Shown here piece by piece: positions 28,321 to 35,516 of a stretch of DNA of 64,000 bases (its first letter is position 1; every line of letters begins with the position of its first letter). The stretch comes from DASUPK01 sp963833375. Its GTDB lineage: Bacteria; Actinomycetota; Thermoleophilia; Solirubrobacterales; 70-9. Below the pieces are notes generated by a model. That model made no database searches. It saw only the letters and a list, made by a program, of their open reading frames with translations, and had not been told where the DNA came from. The DNA is taken from NCBI GenBank assembly GCA_963833375.1, contig CAWHXR010000007.1:186001-250000 (forward strand). The letters run 5' to 3'. The position numbers were made by a program, and so were the translations under genes.

Positions 28321-29463
28321 ATGGGGAGACATCCGGACAAGCCCGCATCGATGCCTGCTCGTGGAGCCGGGCTGGCGCTGCTCGCGGGCGTCACCGCCAT
28401 GGCGCTGGTCGGGGCCGCGAGCGCGAGCGCCCAGAGCGACGGGTCGGTGCAGCCGCGGATCGTCGGCGGGTCCACGGCGTCCGTCTCGCAGTACCCGTGG
28501 CAGGCCGCCGTGGTGTTCAGCCCCGCCAAGAGGAGCGGCGACGCGCACCAGCGGCAGTTCTGCGGAGGCTCGCTCCTCACCTCCCGGATCGTGATCACGG
28601 CGGCGCACTGCGTCTACGACACGGACCCCGACTGCAGTTTGCTCTGTCCGATCAGCCAGGCGCATCTCGACCCGGAGGACGTCGACGTAGTTCTCGGCCG
28701 CACCACCCTCTCGGACAACAGCCAGGGCTCCGAGCTCAGCGTCTCGGCGGTCAAATACCAGTCCAGCTACGACCCGAACTTCCGAGGCGACGGCGTTCCC
28801 CGCTACGACGTCGCCTATCTGGTGCTGTCCTCGCCCTCGAGCCAGGGTCGGATCAAGATCGCGGGCACCGACGAGGGCGGGCTGTGGGATGCCGGCAGCC
28901 CGGAGGAGATCAGCGGGTGGGGGAGCACCAGCAAGTGCACCGTCTCCTGCGGCAGCACGGTCGACACCCTGAGGGCCGCGTCGGTGAGCGTCATCCCCGA
29001 CTCGACCTGCGGGAGCGCCACTGTGTACGGCAGTGACTTCGACTCGGCGACGATGCTCTGTGCCGGGGTTCTGAGCGGCGGGGTCGACACCTGCACGGGG
29101 GACAGCGGTGGGCCCCTCGAGGCCCCTGTCCAGGGTGGCGGCTACCGGCTCGTCGGGATCACGGGCTGGGGCGACGGTTGCGCCCAGCCCAACGCCCCCG
29201 GCGTCTACACGCGCGTCGCCGACTCCACGATGCGGTCGCTGATCCAGTCCGATGTCTCGGCTCTCGAATCGACATACGGTCTCCCCGCGGAGGGCATCTT
29301 CGGCGGTGGCGGGCAGCCGCGGAGCTCCGACATCCTCGCCTCGCCTGTCGCAAGAACGACCCAGGCCGCCACGGCGCTGAAGAAGTGCAAGCGGATCCAC
29401 AACCGCAAGCGACGGCACCGCTGCATCAGGAAGGTCAAGCGGCGGAGCAGCGCTCGGGCGTAG
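28321..29463 (+). CDS. Secreted trypsin-like serine protease (S1) with basic C-terminal tail
   Basis: ATG 28321 gives 380 residues; ATG 28351 is an alternative closer to the signal peptide (LALLAGVTAMALVGAASASAQ). The mature enzyme would begin at IVGGSTASVSQYPWQAAVV, the classical activated N-terminus. The triad is visible: His in VITAAHCVY, Asp in RYDVAYLVL, Ser in CTGDSGGPLE. Four Cys around the core suggest disulfides. The C-terminal 35 residues are Lys/Arg/Cys-rich (KKCKRIHNRKRRHRCIRK), like the tail of the sugar dehydrogenase at 9740. It sits 45 bases upstream of the mau-like operon and might be co-expressed with it. Confidence 0.92.
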   Translation: MGRHPDKPASMPARGAGLALLAGVTAMALVGAASASAQSDGSVQPRIVGGSTASVSQYPWQAAVVFSPAKRSGDAHQRQFCGGSLLTSRIVITAAHCVYDTDPDCSLLCPISQAHLDPEDVDVVLGRTTLSDNSQGSELSVSAVKYQSSYDPNFRGDGVPRYDVAYLVLSSPSSQGRIKIAGTDEGGLWDAGSPEEISGWGSTSKCTVSCGSTVDTLRAASVSVIPDSTCGSATVYGSDFDSATMLCAGVLSGGVDTCTGDSGGPLEAPVQGGGYRLVGITGWGDGCAQPNAPGVYTRVADSTMRSLIQSDVSALESTYGLPAEGIFGGGGQPRSSDILASPVARTTQAATALKKCKRIHNRKRRHRCIRKVKRRSSARA

Positions 29464-29508
29464 CTGCGTCGCATCCGCCCGAAGTGGTGCTAGGTTGCGG
29501 GCGGAGGG

Positions 29509-30453
29509 ATGGTGGAGATCTTTCTGCGGGTCGGGTTGGGCATCGTGCTGGCGGGCGCAGCGCTCGCGAAGCTCACGTCGCCGCGCGCCAGCATCGCCGG
29601 AATGGAGAGCTTCGGGTTCGCCGGCGGGCCATTGCGCCCGTTCGCCTGGGCCGGCCTGATCGGGGTCGAGCTGGGGCTGGCGCTGGCCGTAGTCCTCGGC
29701 TCCGACGCCGCCGCATATGGCGCGGCGGCGCTCATGCTTCTCTTCTCGGCTGTCACCGTCGGGGCGATCCTGCGGGGGCGCGCGGGGGCGCCCTGCGCCT
29801 GCTTCGGCCCGCGTTCCAGGGTCTCCTGGCCCGGCGTGCTCCGCAACCTCGGCATGGCAGTTGGCTTCGCCCTGATCCCGCTGGTCGACTCGATGGCGCT
29901 CGGCACCGACGCCTGGCTCGGCATTGCCGTGGGCCTCGCACTGCTCGCCTGCGCCGGCCTGGCGATCGTGGTTCTGGCTCTCGCCCGTGAGGTCGGCATG
30001 CTGCGGCTCCAATTGGGAACCCAGGGCGCTCTCGAGATCGCCGGAGAGGGCCCCGACGTCGGCTCGCGCTCCGAGGCGCTGGCGGCCCGCCTCGCCCTGC
30101 AGGCCAGGAGCCGGGAGGACCTCGGGCTCGCGGTCTTCACCTCCGAGGGCTGCCACCTCTGCCAGACGCTCTCGCCGGCGATCGAGAACGTCGCGAACGA
30201 CCCCCAGGTCATTGTCGGCGTCTTCGACGAGGCCGCCGAGGGGGCGCTCTGGCGTGAGCTGAGGGTGCCCGGCAGCCCGTTCGCGATCGCCACGAATCCC
30301 GGCGGCACCGTCCTCGCCAAGGGGACGTTCAACAGCCTCGCCCAGCTGGAGAGCGTGCTGGCGACGGCGGAGCGCCGTCGGGTGCAGGGGATTCCGCAGG
30401 GCCCGGAGGATTCGACCAAGGCGAAGTTGGGGAGGCTGCCGATCGGTGCCTGA
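29509..30453 (+). CDS. MauE-like membrane domain fused to a MauD-like thioredoxin domain
   Basis: The 314-residue protein has four hydrophobic helices (about residues 1-155) with the MauE/DoxX-like signature GAPCACFGPRSRVSWPGVLRN. A linker follows, then a thioredoxin-fold domain (about 205-290) with a CHLC redox motif in LAVFTSEGCHLCQTLSPAIE. In methylamine-utilisation operons, MauE and MauD are separate proteins needed to form disulfides in the small dehydrogenase subunit MauA; here they are one polypeptide. A GGAGGG ribosome site precedes the ATG. It overlaps the next, MauA-like gene by 8 bases. The catalytic domain would face the exterior. Confidence 0.82.
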   Translation: MVEIFLRVGLGIVLAGAALAKLTSPRASIAGMESFGFAGGPLRPFAWAGLIGVELGLALAVVLGSDAAAYGAAALMLLFSAVTVGAILRGRAGAPCACFGPRSRVSWPGVLRNLGMAVGFALIPLVDSMALGTDAWLGIAVGLALLACAGLAIVVLALAREVGMLRLQLGTQGALEIAGEGPDVGSRSEALAARLALQARSREDLGLAVFTSEGCHLCQTLSPAIENVANDPQVIVGVFDEAAEGALWRELRVPGSPFAIATNPGGTVLAKGTFNSLAQLESVLATAERRRVQGIPQGPEDSTKAKLGRLPIGA

Positions 30454-31021
30454 GCATCTGGATCGGTTCAGCGATTCGCTGGCGAGGGACACGTCCCGGC
30501 GGGGGTTCTTGGCGCGGGTTGGCGGGGCACTCGTGGGCCTGACGGCGGCCCGCACGGTCGGCACGCTGATCGAGCCCGGCGATTCCGAGGCGTACCACTT
30601 CTGCGGGCACACCTTCACCACCGGCTCGTGCCCGCACCCGACGGGCCTTCCCCGAATCGACTCCCGGGGCTTTCCGCTGCGCGCCAGCGATGGACATCCG
30701 GTCGACGACATCGGCCGGCCCGTCAACGATGCAGGACAGCCCCTCGATGACGGAGGCCAGCTGCTGAAGGACGCGGAGGGCCGGCCCCTGCCGCCCGCGC
30801 CGCGCACCCGCCTCTGCGACCGGGCGGGCGACATCTACGGGTTCAGGGCCCACATCGACGGAGCCTGGTACCGCTGCTGCGGCGGCAAGGTCCGGCAGCT
30901 GCGCGACTGCTGCGCCCATCGCGGGACACGCATCAATGGGGATGCGGCCCTCACCGGCTACTGCTTCTCCGGTCGCAAAGTGTTCTGCGTCCAGTACTAC
31001 GACACGAGGGTTCCCTGCTGA
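30446..31021 (+). CDS. Tat-exported Cys-rich protein resembling methylamine dehydrogenase light chain (MauA-like)
   Basis: The 191-residue protein opens like MauA: LDRFSDSLARDTSRRGFLARVGG, a twin-arginine signal. After it come five roughly 7-residue repeats of the type GxP(V/L)(D/N)Dx (about residues 85-115), then a Cys-rich domain with ten Cys in all, including AWYRCCGGK, LRDCCAHRG and a final YCFSGRKVFC. RDCC and the (W/Y)CF element correspond, from my memory of MauA, to conserved parts of the light chain. The Trp of WYRCC could be one TTQ partner, but the second Trp position appears to be Tyr (YCFSG). Catalytic quinone formation is therefore unproven. Its stop overlaps the next start (TGATG). 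Confidence 0.75.
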   Translation: MPEHLDRFSDSLARDTSRRGFLARVGGALVGLTAARTVGTLIEPGDSEAYHFCGHTFTTGSCPHPTGLPRIDSRGFPLRASDGHPVDDIGRPVNDAGQPLDDGGQLLKDAEGRPLPPAPRTRLCDRAGDIYGFRAHIDGAWYRCCGGKVRQLRDCCAHRGTRINGDAALTGYCFSGRKVFCVQYYDTRVPC

Positions 31022-32499
31022 TGGGAGCGCCCGAGATCGCCCTGGCGGCGGCCGCTCTGCTGATCGGAGCGACCGGCACCTTCTCCCCCTGCGGGCTCTC
31101 GGCGATCGACACGATCGGGCCGACGGGTCACACCGGCGGTCGCCGGACCACCGCCGCGGCCTGCGCGACCTTCCTGCCGGGCGCGATCGCGGGAGGACTG
31201 CTCACCTTCGGCTCCCTCGCCTGGCTCGGCCAGCTCCTCCACGGCGCCGGCGGGCGGGCCGCCTACGTGGTCGCCGCCGCGATCGCGCTCTTCGCCGCCG
31301 TGCTCGAGGTGCGTGGCACACGGATCGTTCCCCAGATCCGGCGCCAGCTGCCGGAGCACTGGCGCCGGGTGATGCCGATGCCGCTGGCCGCAGCCCTCTA
31401 CGGAGTCCTGCTGGGCATCGGCTTCACGACCTTCGTCCTCTCCTTCGGCGTCTGGGCCCTCGCCGGGGTCAGCCTCGCGATCGGCGATCCCTCCCTCGGC
31501 CTGCTGCTCGGCGCATCCTTCGGGCTGGGCCGGGCGATCCCGATCGTCCTCCTGGCCCCTCTCGCCGGGACCGCCAAGGGGATCCGCGCCACCGAGCTGA
31601 TGTGCGAGCGGGACAGCGTCTACCTGGGCGTCCGTCGCGGGGATGCCGCGGCGCTGCTGCTCGCCGCGGTGGTGCTGGTGATCGCCCCCGGGAGCGCTGG
31701 GGCGAGCGGGACCCGCGTCGCCCACGCGACGGATCCCGCCGTGACGGCCGACGCGCTCCTCTTCCAGAGGCTGGGCGGCCCGGCCGTGATCAGCCGCGGC
31801 GGACTGGAGCTGCCGCTGCCCGGCAAGCACCCGGCGATCGGCGGCCGCTACGTGGCGACGGTCGTGGGCAACGCGATCCAGCTCTTCGACCGGAGCACCC
31901 TGGCGCCGGTCGCGCAGATCGACGCTCCGGGCGCCGACGCGATCGCAGTCTCGGACAACTGGCTTGCCTATCGCACCCCCATGGGCGGCGGCGACCGGAT
32001 CTACATCCGCTTCATCGCCAACCCGTCCTCGCCGGCGCCCCCGTCGCTCCTGGCGAGCGAGGGAGGCGTCTCGCAGCTCAGCGCGCCGGCGGTCGACGGC
32101 AACGTGCTGCTCTACGCGATCGCCACGCCCGGCGGCAGCCGGATCGTCCAGTGGATGATGGGAACCCACAAGCATCGCGCCCTGGTTCGCTCGCGCCGCC
32201 TGCTGGTCTTCGATCCCGCCGTCAGCGGCCGCTCCTTCTCCTACACGAGGACGGACGCCCGCCACAGCCGGCTGATGGTGCGCCGCCGCCACAGCCACGG
32301 ATCGGGCCGCATCCTCCTCTCGCTGAAGCGCTCGGCGGGACTGCTCGCCTCCGATGCGCTCACCGGCTCCAATGCATATGTGACGGTGCTCGATCCGCGA
32401 GCCGACAACGCCGACGCCACGATCGTCGGGGTGAGCCGCAGGCATCCCAAGCTCCTGCGCGAGCACGGTCCGCGCGGCGGCGGCAACCACCGCTTCTAG
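31021..32499 (+). CDS. CcdA/MauF-like membrane protein fused to a propeller-like domain
   Basis: The 492-residue protein has about six hydrophobic helices in residues 1-225. The first holds TGTFSPCGLSAIDTIG and the next AAACATFLPGAIAGG, like the thiol-transporting CcdA/DsbD family to which MauF belongs. Residues about 235-470 contain repeated beta-strand units (GGRYVATVVGNAIQLFDRS, ADAIAVSDNWLAYRT, APAVDGNVLLYAIATPGG, PAVSGRSFSYTRTD) suggestive of a beta-propeller, as in MauB heavy chain or PD40 proteins. The combination would move electrons to the exported MauA-like partner and possibly bind it. It starts with ATG overlapping the upstream TGA. Confidence 0.75.
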   Translation: MGAPEIALAAAALLIGATGTFSPCGLSAIDTIGPTGHTGGRRTTAAACATFLPGAIAGGLLTFGSLAWLGQLLHGAGGRAAYVVAAAIALFAAVLEVRGTRIVPQIRRQLPEHWRRVMPMPLAAALYGVLLGIGFTTFVLSFGVWALAGVSLAIGDPSLGLLLGASFGLGRAIPIVLLAPLAGTAKGIRATELMCERDSVYLGVRRGDAAALLLAAVVLVIAPGSAGASGTRVAHATDPAVTADALLFQRLGGPAVISRGGLELPLPGKHPAIGGRYVATVVGNAIQLFDRSTLAPVAQIDAPGADAIAVSDNWLAYRTPMGGGDRIYIRFIANPSSPAPPSLLASEGGVSQLSAPAVDGNVLLYAIATPGGSRIVQWMMGTHKHRALVRSRRLLVFDPAVSGRSFSYTRTDARHSRLMVRRRHSHGSGRILLSLKRSAGLLASDALTGSNAYVTVLDPRADNADATIVGVSRRHPKLLREHGPRGGGNHRF

Positions 32500-32505
32500 T
32501 CTTAC

Positions 32506-32524
32506 CCGCATTCCAATGCGGTTT
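32506..32524 (+). terminator. Probable terminator after the mau-like operon
   Basis: CCGCATT (32506-32512), loop CC, AATGCGG (32515-32521) forms a stem whose practical loop is TTCCAA, followed by TTT. It lies 7 bases past the stop of the last mau-like gene. The T-run is short. Confidence 0.45.
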
Positions 32525-32565
32525 GCGGGCCTGAGTGGACCCGAAGTGGACCCCGAAAGGACACG

Positions 32566-32586
32566 AAAAAGCCCGCCACGGTGGGC
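32566..32586 (-). terminator. Intrinsic terminator of the minus-strand SnoaL genes
   Basis: On the minus strand GCCCACCGTGGCGGGC folds into a short stem with one mismatch and is followed directly by TTTTT. It lies about 40 bases beyond the stop of the SnoaL gene at 32628, the expected position. Confidence 0.6.
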
Positions 32587-32627
32587 CAGCTCGTCAACGT
32601 GCCCCTCGAGAGGTGCAGTCTGACGCC

Positions 32628-33029
32628 CTACTCCTGCAGCCCGGCGGCTTCGAGGGCCTCTCGCTCGGATCGGAAGGTCGTGATCCGCGCGATCTTTCCG
32701 CCGATCACCGTGTAGAGGGTGGCGAGGGGGCGATCCACCGGAACGCCGCTGCCTTTGCCGCGCCCGGTCTCCCTCGAAACAGCCAGTACCGCCCCGGAGC
32801 CGAGATCGGTCAGTCGCTCGATCTCCCACCGATAGTCCTCGAACGTCCCGGCATAGCGGCGAAAGAACTCCGCGATGGCCTCATGGCCATGGAACGCCGA
32901 GTCAATCCCGCCGGTGCGGGATACATCCAAGACGACGTGGGGATCGAGGAACGCGAGAGCGCGCGGAGCATCCTCCGCGCGCCACGCCTCGATGTGCGCG
33001 CGCACGAGTTCCACGTTCTCCTCCGACAT
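32628..33029 (-). CDS. SnoaL/NTF2-like protein
   Basis: The 133-residue protein begins MSEENVELVRAHIEAWRAEDAPRALAFLDPHVVLDV and ends EALEAAGLQE, the N- and C-terminal signature of a small NTF2/SnoaL family with many copies in Thermoleophilia-type genomes (as I recall). A cone-shaped pocket fold is expected; no catalytic residue set is evident. It is the first of three minus-strand relatives in 2 kb. Their C-terminal codons are strongly conserved at DNA level. Confidence 0.85.
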   Translation of the reverse strand: MSEENVELVRAHIEAWRAEDAPRALAFLDPHVVLDVSRTGGIDSAFHGHEAIAEFFRRYAGTFEDYRWEIERLTDLGSGAVLAVSRETGRGKGSGVPVDRPLATLYTVIGGKIARITTFRSEREALEAAGLQE

Positions 33030-33032
33030 CGC

Positions 33033-33436
33033 CTACTCCCGCAGCCCGGCGGCTTCGAGGGCCTGTGCGCGGTCGGTGAACGTCCATACCTCGATGCCCT
33101 TCCCGTCGCGTGCCTTGATCAGCCAAGCCCACTCGGCGTCGATCTCTGTTCCGAACTTCTCGCTTCGACCTACCACCCGGATGACTGCAATCACGCGCTC
33201 CGCATCGACATCGATCACGTCGACGGGCTCCGCTCGTTGCTCCTCACTGAAGACTTCGGCCAGCCGGCCCAGGTAGTCACGGACCCCGGCGTGCCTGCGG
33301 TAGTTCCCAGGCTCCACGACTCTTGGGGCGCGTGCCACTCGACCTCAGGGTCCAGGTACGACAGGAGCGCCTCGATTCCGCCCTCATTCCAGGCACGAGA
33401 GGCCTGCCACGCAAGCTCCACGTTCTCCTGCGACAT
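33033..33436 (-). pseudogene. SnoaL/NTF2-like gene, frameshifted
   Basis: From ATG 33436, MSQENVELAWQASRAWNEGG and YLDPEVEWHAPQESW run in one frame. The rest, EPGNYRRHAGVRDYLGRLAEVF through RAQALEAAGLRE, is in another frame, ending at 33033. One base appears missing near 33310-33320; an extra G after TGG would restore the expected WEPGNYRRH. Both halves are well conserved, so the lesion is recent or a sequencing error. It lies 3 bases upstream of the neighbouring SnoaL gene start in the same direction. Confidence 0.75.
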
Positions 33437-33480
33437 CGCCCGCGCAGTATCCCGCGGCGAGGGGGAGGGTTGCCGAGGCT

Positions 33481-33663
33481 TTAGTCGCCCAGCATCACCC
33501 TTCGATGGCTCTTGCCATGGGGGCGTCGGCATGACCACGCCCAAAGCCACAGAGCCGACTTCTCATCATCTGATGCGTGCACCCTACTGATACGTTCCTC
33601 GATCAACTTGAGGGACGCGCCCTCGCGAGTCCAGCGCGTGATCTTGTCTCGGACGTGCGCCAT
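33481..33663 (-). CDS. Small hypothetical protein (60 aa)
   Basis: ATG 33663 is preceded by a very strong ribosome site (AGGAGGT, 9 bases away). The protein MAHVRDKITRWTREGASLK continues with a helical IEERISRVHASDDEKSALWLWAW core and an Arg/His-rich end. The IxERI...EKSALWLWAW pattern resembles a recurrent small actinobacterial protein of unknown function. The strong ribosome site supports translation. Confidence 0.65.
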   Translation of the reverse strand: MAHVRDKITRWTREGASLKLIEERISRVHASDDEKSALWLWAWSCRRPHGKSHRRVMLGD

Positions 33664-34087
33664 AGGGACCACCTCCTAGGCCGGAACTAGGTCCGCCGCC
33701 CCGGTCGTGCCCCTACGTCGTGCCGGACTACGGCGAAGTGCGCAAGTTAGCGCGACTCGAAAGTCGGGCTGCGAGTCGCCCACGCAGTTTCCCGCTCTTA
33801 GCGCCCCCGGCGTGCTGGGACGGATCGTCCCGGGTCGCAACCGGGCTTACCCGCCGTGTAGTCCAGGGGCCGGGGGCGTTGAGTAGAACCTACTCCGGGC
33901 CGGTATCCCTCCGCAAGCAGTGCCAGGAAAGGTCCATCGTTGGCGCGGCTCGTTGTAGGGGCGCCGCCGCCTATCCGCAAGTCTTCGGCGGCGGCGAGCT
34001 GGCGCTGCTCCGAGCCCTTGTCGCCGGCATTGACACGAAGGGTCATTTGCCGATCAGGATCGCGAGCTTCCCGTGCTGAGCCTGGGC
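33664..34087. other. Intergenic stretch with no recognised gene
   Basis: No open frame here has convincing coding character on either strand. A perfect 9-bp inverted repeat (GCCGCCGCC at 33963-33971, GGCGGCGGC at 33987-33995, 15-base loop) is present. I looked for a tRNA or known ncRNA fold and found none. Confidence 0.5.
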
Positions 34088-34486
34088 CTACTCCCGCAGC
34101 CGGGCGGCTTCGAGGGCCTCCGAGCGGTCGGTGTAAGTACGGAAGCGAGCGATCAGTCCACCGCGGAAGTGGGCGACCCAAGCCGCAGATGTGTCGATGG
34201 CGACACCGCTCTCCCGTCCCTTGCCGCGGATGCGTCCCAAGGCAAGAGCGGCGTCTCCGACGTCGCGAACTTCCTCAATCTCCCAGTTGAGGGAATCCCA
34301 GGTCTCATCGACAGCCGCGCAGTACTGGGAGCCAGCGTCGTCGCCTTGATAGACGGTCCCTTCCAGGGCCGCCCTCACCGGCACGATCTCTGCGTCGCGA
34401 GCGAGAAGTGCATCGAATGCCGCGCCATCCCGTCGATTGAAGGCGTCCGTCGCCTCACGAAGCAACGCGACTTTCTGGACCGACAT
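34088..34486 (-). CDS. SnoaL/NTF2-like protein
   Basis: ATG 34486 gives 132 residues starting MSVQKVALLREATDAFNRRDGAAFDALLARDAEIV and ending RSEALEAARLRE. It is a diverged relative of the genes at 32628 and 33033. The sequence before its start (GATACTGCGTGGGCG) nearly repeats that before the frameshifted copy (GATACTGCGCGGGCG), so the duplication included the upstream region. No function assigned. Confidence 0.82.
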   Translation of the reverse strand: MSVQKVALLREATDAFNRRDGAAFDALLARDAEIVPVRAALEGTVYQGDDAGSQYCAAVDETWDSLNWEIEEVRDVGDAALALGRIRGKGRESGVAIDTSAAWVAHFRGGLIARFRTYTDRSEALEAARLRE

Positions 34487-34631
34487 CGCCCACGCAGTAT
34501 CTCGCCTAGTCGCCTGCGTGGCGAGCAAGGACCGCCGAGTGGCCGATGGCGCGCGCCGCACACCTGCGGATTGCCTGCTCCGCAGTTCGGCGGCGTATAT
34601 GAAGTTTCGAGGCGGGCTTACCGGTCGACGG

Positions 34632-35264
34632 TCACAGACCGGCGCACTGATCGACTTTCTGCCCTGTCACGACGTTTGGCTGGCCCTCCGAATCTCCTAT
34701 CTGAGGAGCAGGCGAGTTGTTGTGGCACACGAGATTGCCGGCGATCGTGTTAGTCACAAACTCATTCGCGTCCGGGTCATCCATCATGTTGTTGCTGAGC
34801 GTCACGGTGCCGCGAACCGTATTGCGGATGAAGCCGAGCCAGAACCCGGAGTAGCCGTCGATCGTCGCGCCGCCGTGGATGACGTTGTCCTCGACGGTCG
34901 AGAACTCCCCGGTGCCGCCGAGCATTCTGACGCCGCCCTTGATGTGCGCGAAGTGCACCTGCAGCGAGGCGGCGTCGTTCGCCCGGATCCCCCCCCGGAT
35001 CGTGCCGGTGTCCGTGCCCTCCTCGCTCCCGAGGATGAAGGTCGCACCCCGGCCTACCCGGACCCCGCCACGGACATCGATGTTTGCCTCGGTCCCGTCG
35101 CAGGTTGCGCCTGTGGGCACCACCAGCTTTTGGTATTCGCCCGAGGCCAGCGTGCCCGTGCACGTCGTCGCTGCAGCTTCAGCCAGGGCCGTCGACAGTC
35201 CTGCCGCCAGCGCCGTTGTACTGAGCGCCCCCACGATCATCAGTCCGACTTTGCGCATCGCCAC
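34632..35264 (-). CDS. Secreted beta-helix-type protein of unknown function
   Basis: The 210-residue protein has a signal peptide (KVGLMIVGALSTTALAAGLSTALAEA). The mature part consists of short repeated turns such as ANIDVRGGVRVGRGATFIL, GTIRGGIRANDAASLQV and AHIKGGVRMLGGTGEFSTV, the pattern of a right-handed beta-helix or similar solenoid. Two Cys near the start (TTCTGTL, ATCDG) and two near the end probably form disulfides. It ends with NVVTGQKVDQCAGL. An extracellular structural or adhesive role is possible; no enzyme motif is seen. Confidence 0.78.
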   Translation of the reverse strand: MAMRKVGLMIVGALSTTALAAGLSTALAEAAATTCTGTLASGEYQKLVVPTGATCDGTEANIDVRGGVRVGRGATFILGSEEGTDTGTIRGGIRANDAASLQVHFAHIKGGVRMLGGTGEFSTVEDNVIHGGATIDGYSGFWLGFIRNTVRGTVTLSNNMMDDPDANEFVTNTIAGNLVCHNNSPAPQIGDSEGQPNVVTGQKVDQCAGL

Positions 35265-35516
35265 TCCTCCATCCAGCGTCGGTTCCGGTTGAAGCGAAGG
35301 GTTTCAAATCGAAGATCCACGTGCAATCCGAGCTTGCAGCAAGGAGGGTCGGAGCCTCAGGGCCTCTCCAGCCAGAGACCGCCGCGTGGCAGCCTGCACA
35401 GCACGGCCGTCGATGTATGCGAGTTTTTCGCGGTGAGCCACGCGGCGGTCGCAGGCAGGAGGCTTGCGTCGGAACGAAACCGCCAATCTCCTCAGCCTGG
35501 GATAACCACAGCCACG

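Noticed and set aside
28162..30834. 890-residue minus-strand open frame
   Set aside because: It runs opposite nadA, the protease and the mau-like genes, all with clear motifs; composition is typical of antisense frames at high GC.
32517..32600. Short plus-strand frame reading MRFAGLSGPEVDPER, reminiscent of phage integrase C-termini
   Set aside because: The stretch is too short, has no integrase core upstream and overlaps a terminator on the other strand; it may be a remnant but cannot be supported.
33830..33900. Possible tRNA-like fold around GGTCGCAACCGGG
   Set aside because: No TTCGA T-loop and no matching acceptor stem.
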